Shown: one piece after another, positions 55,760 to 63,170 of the stretch
Numbering within the stretch: position 1 is the first letter of the stretch
How the letters are laid out: each line of letters begins with the position of its first letter
DNA from: Acidipropionibacterium timonense
GTDB taxonomy: Bacteria; Actinomycetota; Actinomycetes; Propionibacteriales; Propionibacteriaceae
Direction: 5' to 3'
NCBI RefSeq assembly: GCF_900605005.1
Contig: NZ_LR027558.1
Location: 1,114,610 to 1,178,609 of the forward strand
DNA length: 64,000 bases
Program-made: the position numbers and the translations under genes
Notes under the pieces: model-generated
Told to the model about the DNA's origin: nothing
The model's input: only the letters and a program-made list of their open reading frames with translations
The model's database searches: none

Positions 55760-56352
55760 GGGTGGGTCCTGTCGGTGGGGTCGAGGCTGAGACGCCGGAA
55801 GGTCCGTCGTCGGTCGGTCTGCCGGTCGAGGACGGCGACGTCGAGCGGCCCCAGGGTGGTCCGGGCCAGGGAGATCGTCGTCGCCAGGTCGAGCGGCGTC
55901 GTCAGGGCCTCGAGCAGGCCGGGCAGGTCGCCGTCGTCAGCCTCCCCAGCGCCGATGAGGACCGGGTCGACGCCGAGGCTCACCGCACCGTCGGCCTCGA
56001 TGGTGAGGATGACGTCGGCGCTGGGGACCGGGCCGAGCTCGGCCACCGCCAGGGTGACGTCGTAGCCGGGTCCCATGCGTCGGGCCGATCCGAGGGTGCG
56101 CGCGTAGACCGTCGCCAGGGTGGAGGCGTGGACGTCCTGGCGGTCGTAGGTGTAGGCGGTGAGGTCGCAGTGTCTGATCCCGGCCACGCGCAGGGCGTCG
56201 CACTGGTCCCAGGGGCCGACGGCGGCCAGGGCGATCCGGTCGTGGATCTCGTGGGCGCGCGGCAGGTGCTCCCGGGGCGCGGGTGATGCGAGGATGATGC
56301 CGCCGGCGTAGCGGGCGAGGAGGACGGGGGTGTCCGGTGGGTTCGAGGTCAT
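55756..56352 (-). CDS. prcA: Proteasome alpha-subunit-like protein lacking the N-terminal gate helix
   Basis: This 198-residue protein is homologous to actinobacterial PrcA. Shared blocks are ARYAGGIILASPAP, IHDRIALAAVG, YTYDRQDVHASTLATVYARTLG, YDVTLAVAELG and a C-terminal LDVAVLDRQTDRRRTFRRL. It begins only about eight residues before the first core strand. The H0 helix and gating tail, some 20 residues, are missing. The start cannot be moved, because its ATG overlaps the prcB stop (ATGA) and upstream sequence is prcB. It probably forms the outer rings with PrcB, but gating would differ. Confidence 0.8.
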   Translation of the reverse strand: MTSNPPDTPVLLARYAGGIILASPAPREHLPRAHEIHDRIALAAVGPWDQCDALRVAGIRHCDLTAYTYDRQDVHASTLATVYARTLGSARRMGPGYDVTLAVAELGPVPSADVILTIEADGAVSLGVDPVLIGAGEADDGDLPGLLEALTTPLDLATTISLARTTLGPLDVAVLDRQTDRRRTFRRLSLDPTDRTHP

Positions 56353-57209
56353 GAGGGGTCCGTCCGGGTCTGGTCGTCGACGAGGTCCTTGGCCCACCGG
56401 GCGACCTGGGCGGCCTCGACCGACCGCACTCCGGACGCGTCGACGAGGCACATGGCGGGACGGACGGCTCGCGACAGGTTGCTGGCCGGGTCCTGCCCGG
56501 TGGCCTCGGACAGGGCTCGCAGCGTCACCTTGACGGCGTCGGAGCGGTCGAGCTCGCCGACGTGGGTGGTGGCCAGGAAGGTCCGTGCGAAGAGTGAGCC
56601 GACACCGATGCAGCCGAAGGAGTCCTCCTCGAAGCCACCGCCGGTGCCGTCGTAGCAGAAGATCCGGCCGCGGTGGGCACCACGGTCCCATCCCGCGAGG
56701 ATCGGTGAGACGGCCAGCCCGTGGGCGGCGACGGTGCTGTTGGTGCGCACGAGCACCGACAGTCGCTCGGCCCTGCCGTCGAGGCTGAGGGGGCGCTCGG
56801 TGACCTTCTCGGCGTGCTCCACCTCGGCCTCGAACAGCCCGATGAGCTCGCTGGCCAGGCCGGGTGCTCCGGCCACCCCGATGGCCGAGGTGTCGTCACA
56901 GCCCAGGACCCGGTCGACGTCGGCCTGGGTGAGGTGGGAGCCGAGGGTCGGGCGGCGGTCGGCGGCCAGGATGACCCCCGTCGAGTACTTCACGGCGATG
57001 ATCGACGTGCCATGGCGCCGCAGCTCGGGCAGCGAGGAGTCGACCCGGGACGGCGGGAGCAGGGACGGGGCGACCCGGGTGAGGAACTCGCTGAAGGACG
57101 GGGAGCCGGCGGCCAGGAACTCGGCCGACAGTCCGTGGGAGGTCAGCGCGCCGGCCGCCGGGCCGAGGGAGCCGGCGGTGGACGGTCCGGCGTGCCATGG
57201 CTGGGACAT
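56349..57209 (-). CDS. prcB: Proteasome beta subunit with Arg at the catalytic Lys33 position
   Basis: This 286-residue precursor has a 67-residue propeptide ending RRHG, then mature Thr1 in TSIIAVKYSTGVILAADRR, with Asp17 at residue 84. In mycobacterial PrcB, Lys33 follows in RDVRKVY. Here the same position with identical spacing is Arg (codon CGG, residue 100) in ADVDRVL. A DPAS stretch (mature 173-176) may supply Asp166/Ser169. Lys33 is essential in known active beta subunits, so activity is doubtful. No pup, dop, mpa or pafA gene lies in the window. Confidence 0.85.
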   Translation of the reverse strand: MSQPWHAGPSTAGSLGPAAGALTSHGLSAEFLAAGSPSFSEFLTRVAPSLLPPSRVDSSLPELRRHGTSIIAVKYSTGVILAADRRPTLGSHLTQADVDRVLGCDDTSAIGVAGAPGLASELIGLFEAEVEHAEKVTERPLSLDGRAERLSVLVRTNSTVAAHGLAVSPILAGWDRGAHRGRIFCYDGTGGGFEEDSFGCIGVGSLFARTFLATTHVGELDRSDAVKVTLRALSEATGQDPASNLSRAVRPAMCLVDASGVRSVEAAQVARWAKDLVDDQTRTDPS

Positions 57210-57334
57210 CCCCCACCTCCTCGAGTCGTGAACCTCACCCAGCCTAGCGACGTGCTCGAACGACCCGGACGGCGTCCATGGCGGGCGGACGTCGGGCTGC
57301 CCACGGCGACGAGTTGGGATGTCGCACGAGTTCC

Positions 57335-57365
57335 GATACCATTGGTATCCGATTCCAGTGGTATC
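57335..57365. promoter_or_regulatory. Two adjacent TetR operators
   Basis: GATACCATTGGTATC (57335-57349, perfect dyad) and GATTCCAGTGGTATC (57351-57365, near-perfect) lie side by side, 15 bases before the TetR start and between it and the divergent prcB. They are probably autoregulatory, and possibly also affect prcB. Confidence 0.75.
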
Positions 57366-57379
57366 GACAGGGGGTTCCC

Positions 57380-57988
57380 ATGACGACGACCTTGTCCCGC
57401 CCGGCCAGGCAGGACGTCAGGGTGCGGGTGTTGGACGCCGCGGCCCGCAACTTCCGTGAACGCGGGTACGCCGCTGCCGACCTGCGCACCATCGCCCGGG
57501 ACGCCGGATTCACCAAGGGGGCGATCTACTCGAGCTTCGGGTCGAAGCCGGAACTGTTCTGTCAGGTGTGCCTGGCCCACGTCGATGGCCAGGGTGAATC
57601 GGTCGCGGCGGCGGTCGAGCAGGTGCTCTCGGCTCCCGGCCGGGGCGACGTCGTGGAGTCGTTGGCCCTCGAGTTGGCCTCGGCACTCGAGGGCGACGTC
57701 GACTGGCAGATCACGTTGTCGGAGTTCCGCGCCCTGGCGCGAACCGACCCGCAGGTCGGCCACGCCTATGCGTCCCTCATGGTGACGCGCTCCGAGCGCA
57801 TCACGAAGGTGCTGGCGCGGTTGGCACCGATGATCCCGTTGGGTCCGGAGGACCTGCGCACCCTGGCGACCGCCATCCTCGGTCTGTCGAACGTCATGGC
57901 GTTGGAACACGCCACAGCACCGGACGTCGTCGACATCGACCTCATCACCGACGTCATCCGCCGCTCGCTCAAGGGACTGCTGTCATGA
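57380..57988 (+). CDS. TetR-family transcriptional regulator
   Basis: This 202-residue regulator has an N-terminal HTH (VRVLDAAARNFRERGYAAADLRTIARDAGFTKGAIYSSFGSKPELF, about residues 13-58) and a divergent ligand domain. It overlaps the ABC ATPase gene by four bases (ATGA), heading a TetR-ATPase-YhgE-DUF3054 operon. The paired dyads just upstream are its probable operators. The ligand is presumably a compound exported by the transporter, but this is inferred. Confidence 0.9.
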   Translation: MTTTLSRPARQDVRVRVLDAAARNFRERGYAAADLRTIARDAGFTKGAIYSSFGSKPELFCQVCLAHVDGQGESVAAAVEQVLSAPGRGDVVESLALELASALEGDVDWQITLSEFRALARTDPQVGHAYASLMVTRSERITKVLARLAPMIPLGPEDLRTLATAILGLSNVMALEHATAPDVVDIDLITDVIRRSLKGLLS

Positions 57989-58938
57989 CCGATCTTCTCG
58001 TCCATGCGAAGAGCCTCACCTCGACCACTCGTCACGGCACGATCTTCGGGCCGCTCGACCTCGACCTGGAACCTCGCCAGCTCGGCATCGTCCGCGGCGA
58101 CAAGGGCTCGGGCAAGTCGGCCCTCCTGCTGGCCCTCACCGGACGGTTCAAGCGCACCCGCGGCACCCTCGTCATCGACGGAGTCGACGCCATCGCCAAT
58201 CCCTACGAGGCGATGGCCCGCACCAGCGTCGCCCGCCTGGCCGACTACGTCCAGCCGGAGGACCGACTCACTCTCGAGGAGTCCATCGTCGAGCGGTGCT
58301 ACCTCGACGGTTGTCCCGTCAAGCAGGGGCGTCGGCGGGTGCACGAGATCGAGGAACTCCTGGGCTACACCGTCGACCATTCCTGCGAACTGGAGCAGCT
58401 CTCGCCGATCGAGCACGCCGTGGTCTCGGTGGCCCTGGCGATGCTCCGACCGAGCAAGGTCATCGTCCTCGACGACGCCGATGCGATGGTGCCCCATCGA
58501 CTCCAGCGCACCCTCTTCGAGTTGCTGGCCAGGCTGACCGAGATCGACGACTCGACGATCATCGCCGCGACGGTCGACGACGACTCCGTCCCGGACGGTG
58601 CCGTGGAGGTGGCTCTGCCCCGGCCCGCGGCCCTGCTCGTCTCGGCACCCACGAAGATCCTCGACCTGCCGAGGGCGAGCGTCCGGGACCGCGGTGAATC
58701 GGGCGACGCGCACGGGGACGGCGTCGTCCCCGACGGTCCGCGCATCCCCGCGCCCGGAGGGCTGGAGTCCGTGATCCTGCCGCCGCGCACGGTGCTCAAG
58801 GGTGCCCGGCACGGCGATCCGGGTGCCTCCGGGGGCGACCGTCCGACGGGTCGGGGAGCTCCCGACGGAGGGTCCGGATCCAGTGGAACCACCGATGCCG
58901 GCCCGTCGGGCACAGACCGGCCCAGCACCAACGAATGA
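57985..58938 (+). CDS. Degenerate ABC-type ATPase partner of YhgE/Pip
   Basis: This 317-residue protein has an ABC ATPase fold to about residue 225. Walker A GDKGSGKS is at 38-45 and Walker B-like VIVLDDAD has Asp where the catalytic Glu is usual. The LSGGQ signature is replaced by LSPIEH. A long Gly/Pro/Asp-rich tail (about 235-317) has no recognisable domain. It sits between TetR and the membrane protein with ATGA overlaps on both sides. ATP hydrolysis may be slow or absent. Confidence 0.82.
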   Translation: MTDLLVHAKSLTSTTRHGTIFGPLDLDLEPRQLGIVRGDKGSGKSALLLALTGRFKRTRGTLVIDGVDAIANPYEAMARTSVARLADYVQPEDRLTLEESIVERCYLDGCPVKQGRRRVHEIEELLGYTVDHSCELEQLSPIEHAVVSVALAMLRPSKVIVLDDADAMVPHRLQRTLFELLARLTEIDDSTIIAATVDDDSVPDGAVEVALPRPAALLVSAPTKILDLPRASVRDRGESGDAHGDGVVPDGPRIPAPGGLESVILPPRTVLKGARHGDPGASGGDRPTGRGAPDGGSGSSGTTDAGPSGTDRPSTNE

Positions 58939-58952
58939 AGGATGAGGGCGTC

Positions 58953-61139
58953 ATGATGACCAGTCTGTGGAAGCTCGTGCAGTACGAGTTCCGTCGGTTC
59001 AAGGGCCGCTCCAAGTTGGGCCTCTTCTTCGTGCTTATCATTCCCCTGCTCTACGGGGGCATCTATCTGCACGCGAACTGGAACCTCTACGGGAACACGA
59101 GCAAGGTCCCCATCGCGGTGGTCAACCTCGACCAGCCCGTCACCTACGACGGCAAGACCGTCGCCGGCGGCGACGAGTTGGAGAAGAACCTCAAGCAGCG
59201 CCCCGTCTTCGGCTGGCAGTTCGTCGGCAAGGACGAGGCCGGGGCCATGAGGGACCTGCACGATGGCAGGTACTACATGGTCATCACCGTTCCGAAGGAC
59301 TTCTCCCACAACCTCGTGGGAGCCAGTTCGTACAATCCGGCGCGGGCGACCCTCAAGCTCCACCGTGACGACGCGAACGGCTTCATCATCGGTCTGCTCA
59401 CCTCCCAGGTGGAGAACTCCGTGGGCCGTGCCCTGGACGAGTCGGTGACCCAGACGTACTTCGAGGCCGTCTTCACGAACCTGGGCCAGGTCAAGCAGGC
59501 GTTGGGACAGGCCAGTGACGGCGCGGCGCAGGTGGCCGCCGGCAACAAGATGGTCAACGACGGCGTCACCGTCATGAACACCAAGGTGCTCGACGCGACG
59601 AAGTCCCTCGGCGAGAGCCAGCAGGCCGTCAACTCGATCAACGGCGCCCTCGACGACGTCGACGCCGCCTCGTCGAAGCTCAGCACCGCCGTCGGACAGG
59701 CCAGGACCGGCGCCACGACGGTCGCGTCCTCGATCCAGGACGTCGGTGAGGACGGCAAGGTCGTCAACTCCCAGACCTCCCAGTTGGTGCAGAGCATCAC
59801 CCAGGACCTGCCGCAGTGGCAGCGTCAGGCGCGGAACCTCGTCACCGCGACGGGCAAGCTGGAGAATCCCAACGGCGAGACCGTGACGACGATCCAGACG
59901 AACGTCTCGGGCGCCACGGAGCGCGCGACCAAGCTGCTGGCCTCGCACCCGGAGCTGGCCAAGGACGCCGACTACGTGGCACTGGTGAGGAGCCTCAACG
60001 TCGCGGGCAGCGCGACGACGACGGTCTCCTCGAACATCGCGGTCGTCGGCTCGGCCTCGGCCGGACTCAACCTCTCGCTCAACCAGTCGCGGGCTCAGCA
60101 GACGGCTGACAACGTCAGTACCGCCCTGGACCGTCTCAACAAGGACATCTCGGCCGCCTCGACCGGGGTCGACCAGATGAAGGGCGCCCTGGCGACGGCC
60201 GACTCGGGGGTCAAGGACCTCGACAGCGGCGTCCACAAGGCGACGTCCGCCGGTCGTACCGTGACCGCCAAGGTGCCGAGCGCCATCGCCGGGGTCGTCG
60301 AGCTGTCGAACGGCCTGGGGCAGCTCAAGAAGGGCACGGACACCCTCACCTCGGGGGCCACCGAACTGTCGGACAAGCTCTCGGCCGGGTACCAGAAGAT
60401 GCCGAGCCTCAGCCCGGCCAATAGCCAGGACATGTCGAAGATCATGAGCTCGCCGGTCGACGTCGAGCAGACGGTCGACCACCCCGCCACGTACTACGGT
60501 CGCGGCCTGGCCCCCATGTTCTTCTCCATCGCCATGTGGATCGCCTGCATCTCGACCTTCCTCGTCGTGCGCACCTTCTCCGGCCGGGCCCTGGCCGGAC
60601 GGGCGAACAGCCTCAAGCTCCTGCTCACCGGCTACGGTCCGGCAGCGATCGTCGCCCTCACCGGATCCCTGCTCATGGCACTGGGCGTCTGGTTCGCCCT
60701 CGGCCTCGATCCGGTGCACCCATGGCTGTTCCTGCTCTTCGTCGTCGTCACGTGCCTGGCGTGGATGGCCATGGCGCACGGCCTGCGGATGGTGTTCGGC
60801 AGCCCGCAGACCGCGATCTTCCTCATCCTCCTCGTCCTCCAGCTGCCGACCTGCGGCGGGACCTTCCCGGTGGCGATGCTGCCGACGATCTATCGCAAGC
60901 TGTCGGTCATCATGCCGATGAAGTACGCCGTCGACGCCTTCCGCATCGTCATCTCCGGTGGGCCCATGTCGAACTTCGTCATCGCCCTGGCGGTGCAGGT
61001 CGGTATCCTCGCACTCAGCCTGCTGGGGATCGCCATCCTCGTCCACCGACACAAGAGGTTCCGCATGAGAGACCTGCACCCGCCGATGGTGACGTCCACG
61101 TCCACCGCCGACTTCGCCTTCTCGGTGCGGCCGCGATGA
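58953..61139 (+). CDS. YhgE/Pip-family membrane protein
   Basis: This 728-residue protein has one membrane segment at the N-terminus (LGLFFVLIIPLLYGGIYL), a large outside region with coiled-coil repeats (alternating Gly/Ala/Ser/Asp, about 150-480), and five segments at the C-terminus including ending LALAVQVGILALSLLGIAILV. This is the layout of the phage infection protein/YhgE family, related to ABC-2 exporters and type VII secretion partners. ATG 58935 (MKDEGV), overlapping the ATPase stop, is an alternative; GAAGGA suits 58953. Confidence 0.88.
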   Translation: MMTSLWKLVQYEFRRFKGRSKLGLFFVLIIPLLYGGIYLHANWNLYGNTSKVPIAVVNLDQPVTYDGKTVAGGDELEKNLKQRPVFGWQFVGKDEAGAMRDLHDGRYYMVITVPKDFSHNLVGASSYNPARATLKLHRDDANGFIIGLLTSQVENSVGRALDESVTQTYFEAVFTNLGQVKQALGQASDGAAQVAAGNKMVNDGVTVMNTKVLDATKSLGESQQAVNSINGALDDVDAASSKLSTAVGQARTGATTVASSIQDVGEDGKVVNSQTSQLVQSITQDLPQWQRQARNLVTATGKLENPNGETVTTIQTNVSGATERATKLLASHPELAKDADYVALVRSLNVAGSATTTVSSNIAVVGSASAGLNLSLNQSRAQQTADNVSTALDRLNKDISAASTGVDQMKGALATADSGVKDLDSGVHKATSAGRTVTAKVPSAIAGVVELSNGLGQLKKGTDTLTSGATELSDKLSAGYQKMPSLSPANSQDMSKIMSSPVDVEQTVDHPATYYGRGLAPMFFSIAMWIACISTFLVVRTFSGRALAGRANSLKLLLTGYGPAAIVALTGSLLMALGVWFALGLDPVHPWLFLLFVVVTCLAWMAMAHGLRMVFGSPQTAIFLILLVLQLPTCGGTFPVAMLPTIYRKLSVIMPMKYAVDAFRIVISGGPMSNFVIALAVQVGILALSLLGIAILVHRHKRFRMRDLHPPMVTSTSTADFAFSVRPR

Positions 61140-61519
61140 GCGACGACCTCGCCTCCCGTGTCGCCCGCACCGCCCTGGTGCTCGACATCGTCCTCGTCAT
61201 CGTCTTCGCGACGATCGGTCGTGCCAGCCACGGCGAGAACCTCAGCCCCGGCGGGCTGTTGCGCACCAGCGTCCCGTTCCTGTGTGGCCTGGTCGTCGGT
61301 TGGGTCATCGCCGTCGTCACCCGGCTGCGGGCGCTGTCGTGGTCCGGCGGTCTGGTCATCGTCGCCGCCACCGTGGCGGTCGGCATGCTCGTGCGCTGGG
61401 CCACCGGTCAGGGCGTCGCGGTGTCCTTCGTCATCGTCGCGAGCTGTGTGCTGACGCTGTTGCTCGTCGGATGGCGGTTGGTCCGGCTGGCCTTCCGGGC
61501 ACGACGCCGTCGCGCCTGA
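61136..61519 (+). CDS. DUF3054 membrane protein
   Basis: This 127-residue protein has four hydrophobic segments. It shows the DUF3054 pattern: ALVLDIVLVIVFATIGRASH, then PFLCGLVVGW and RWATGQGVAVSFVIVA. An Arg-rich tail ends it. It overlaps YhgE/Pip by four bases, as last gene of the operon. In other actinobacteria such proteins are stand-alone and of unknown role. Confidence 0.85.
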   Translation: MSDDLASRVARTALVLDIVLVIVFATIGRASHGENLSPGGLLRTSVPFLCGLVVGWVIAVVTRLRALSWSGGLVIVAATVAVGMLVRWATGQGVAVSFVIVASCVLTLLLVGWRLVRLAFRARRRRA

Positions 61520-61553
61520 TCCCTGCCTGCCGCAACCAGCTCACCGACCCGGT

Positions 61554-63170
61554 TCACCGGGCGGACTCGCCAGGCTGCTCGGGGCTCGCCCACTGCTCGA
61601 GTCCGGCGATCCCCCGCGGGCGCGGACCGTGGTAGTCGGGTCCGTACGCTCCGGGAGCCGGACGGCGTCGCTTCACCGGAGCCTCGACACCGGGTGCCAG
61701 ACGACGCGAGATGACGAGGAACCCGGTGTGACCCGTGGTGCCATGGGCGGGCCGGATGGCCAAGCCCTCGGCGTGCCACTCCCGGGTCGTCGTCTCGGTG
61801 GCGACCGGTTCGGTCCAGCCGCCCTCGGCCCGCAACTGGTCCATGACCCGTCCCATCTGGGTCGTCGTCGCCACGTAACAGCACAGGACGCCGCCGGGCA
61901 CGAGGACCCGTCCGACCGCCTCGACACACTCCCAGGGGGCGAGCATGTCGAGGATGGCCCGATCGATGGGTTCGGGGCCCAGATCGGTGGCCAGGTCGCC
62001 GATGCGCAGGTCCCAGCAGGCCGGCACGCCGCCGTGGAAGTTCTCCACATTGGTGCGCGCCACCTGGGCGAACTCGGGGCGTCGCTCGTAGGAGTGCAGG
62101 ACGCCGTCCGGCCCGATGGCACGCAACAGCGGAATGGTCAGACCACCCGAGCCGACGCCGGCCTCCAGGACGCGGGCGCCCGGGAAGACGTCGGCGTACA
62201 TGAGGATCTGGGCGGCCTCCTTGGGATAGATGATGGCCGCCTCGCGCGGCATCGAGACCGTGAACTCCTCGAGGACGGGGCGCATCGCCAGGAACTGCAG
62301 ACCGCCGACGGAGGTCGCGACGACCCCCTGCGGTCCACCGATGAGATCCTCGTGGAAGACCGACCCCTTCGTCGTGTGGAAGACGCCACCCTCGGCCAGG
62401 ACGATCGAGTGACGTCGCCCCTTGGGATCGGTGAGGGTGATCCGCTCCCCGGCGCGCAGGACTCCCCCACCACCGGCACCCAGCGGCGCGGCGTCCTGCC
62501 GGCCCAGGTGCCACAGCTTGACCAGATCGGCGAGGGTGAGCCCGGCCAGGTCGGGTCGATGCACCCGCCGAGCGGCCGGGCCCGGCGTCGCCAGGCCGTC
62601 GACCGCCAGGACGACCGCCCCGGCCGCGTTGCCGGCGGTGGCGCCGGTCACCGAGTCCTCGATGACGAGGCAGTCGGCCGGATCGACGCCGAGGATCGCG
62701 GCGGCGTCGAGGTAGGGACGCGGGTGCGGCTTGCTCGTGGCGGCGTCCACCTCGTCGCGGGTGATGACGGCGCCGAAGAGACCCGGCTCGAGGTGGTCGA
62801 GGATGGGCTGGGCGGCCCGGCGGGTCGACCCGGTGACGATGGCCATGGGGATGCCGGCGTCGTGGATCTGCGCCAGGAGTTCGGGGACGCCGGGCATCCA
62901 CGGCACCGCGCGGTCCGTGTTGATCCGCTCGACCATGCCGACGTACTCGTCGAGGACCTCCTCGGGGGTCACCGCCGGCCCGATGAGCCCGGCCATGGCG
63001 TCGCACACGTCGACCAGCGGCCTTCCGGTGAAGCTCGCGGCGGTCTCGTCGTCCCAGGTGTGGCCGAAGCGGGCGAGGTAGGCGTGCTCGGCCTCGATCC
63101 AGCGTGGTTCGGTGTTGACGAGGGTGCCGTCGAAGTCCCACAGGACGGCGCTGAAGGTCTCACCTGGCAT
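61554..63170 (-). CDS. trmI: HAD phosphatase fused to tRNA (adenine-N1-)-methyltransferase TrmI
   Basis: This 538-residue fusion has residues 5-220 forming a beta-phosphoglucomutase-like HAD phosphatase (WDFDGTLVNTE with Asp12/Asp14, IVTGSTRRAA, KPHPRPYLDAA, IEDSVTGATAG). After a linker of about 17 residues, 238-538 form TrmI, which makes m1A58 in tRNA. It shows GERITLTDPKGRRHSI, FHTTKGSVFHEDLIG, SAM motif VLEAGVGSGG (334-343) and LDMLAPWE. No stop or usable start lies in the linker. In relatives these are two neighbouring genes. The ATG overlaps the metH end by 11 bases, with GGAGG ahead. Confidence 0.9.
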   Translation of the reverse strand: MPGETFSAVLWDFDGTLVNTEPRWIEAEHAYLARFGHTWDDETAASFTGRPLVDVCDAMAGLIGPAVTPEEVLDEYVGMVERINTDRAVPWMPGVPELLAQIHDAGIPMAIVTGSTRRAAQPILDHLEPGLFGAVITRDEVDAATSKPHPRPYLDAAAILGVDPADCLVIEDSVTGATAGNAAGAVVLAVDGLATPGPAARRVHRPDLAGLTLADLVKLWHLGRQDAAPLGAGGGGVLRAGERITLTDPKGRRHSIVLAEGGVFHTTKGSVFHEDLIGGPQGVVATSVGGLQFLAMRPVLEEFTVSMPREAAIIYPKEAAQILMYADVFPGARVLEAGVGSGGLTIPLLRAIGPDGVLHSYERRPEFAQVARTNVENFHGGVPACWDLRIGDLATDLGPEPIDRAILDMLAPWECVEAVGRVLVPGGVLCCYVATTTQMGRVMDQLRAEGGWTEPVATETTTREWHAEGLAIRPAHGTTGHTGFLVISRRLAPGVEAPVKRRRPAPGAYGPDYHGPRPRGIAGLEQWASPEQPGESAR

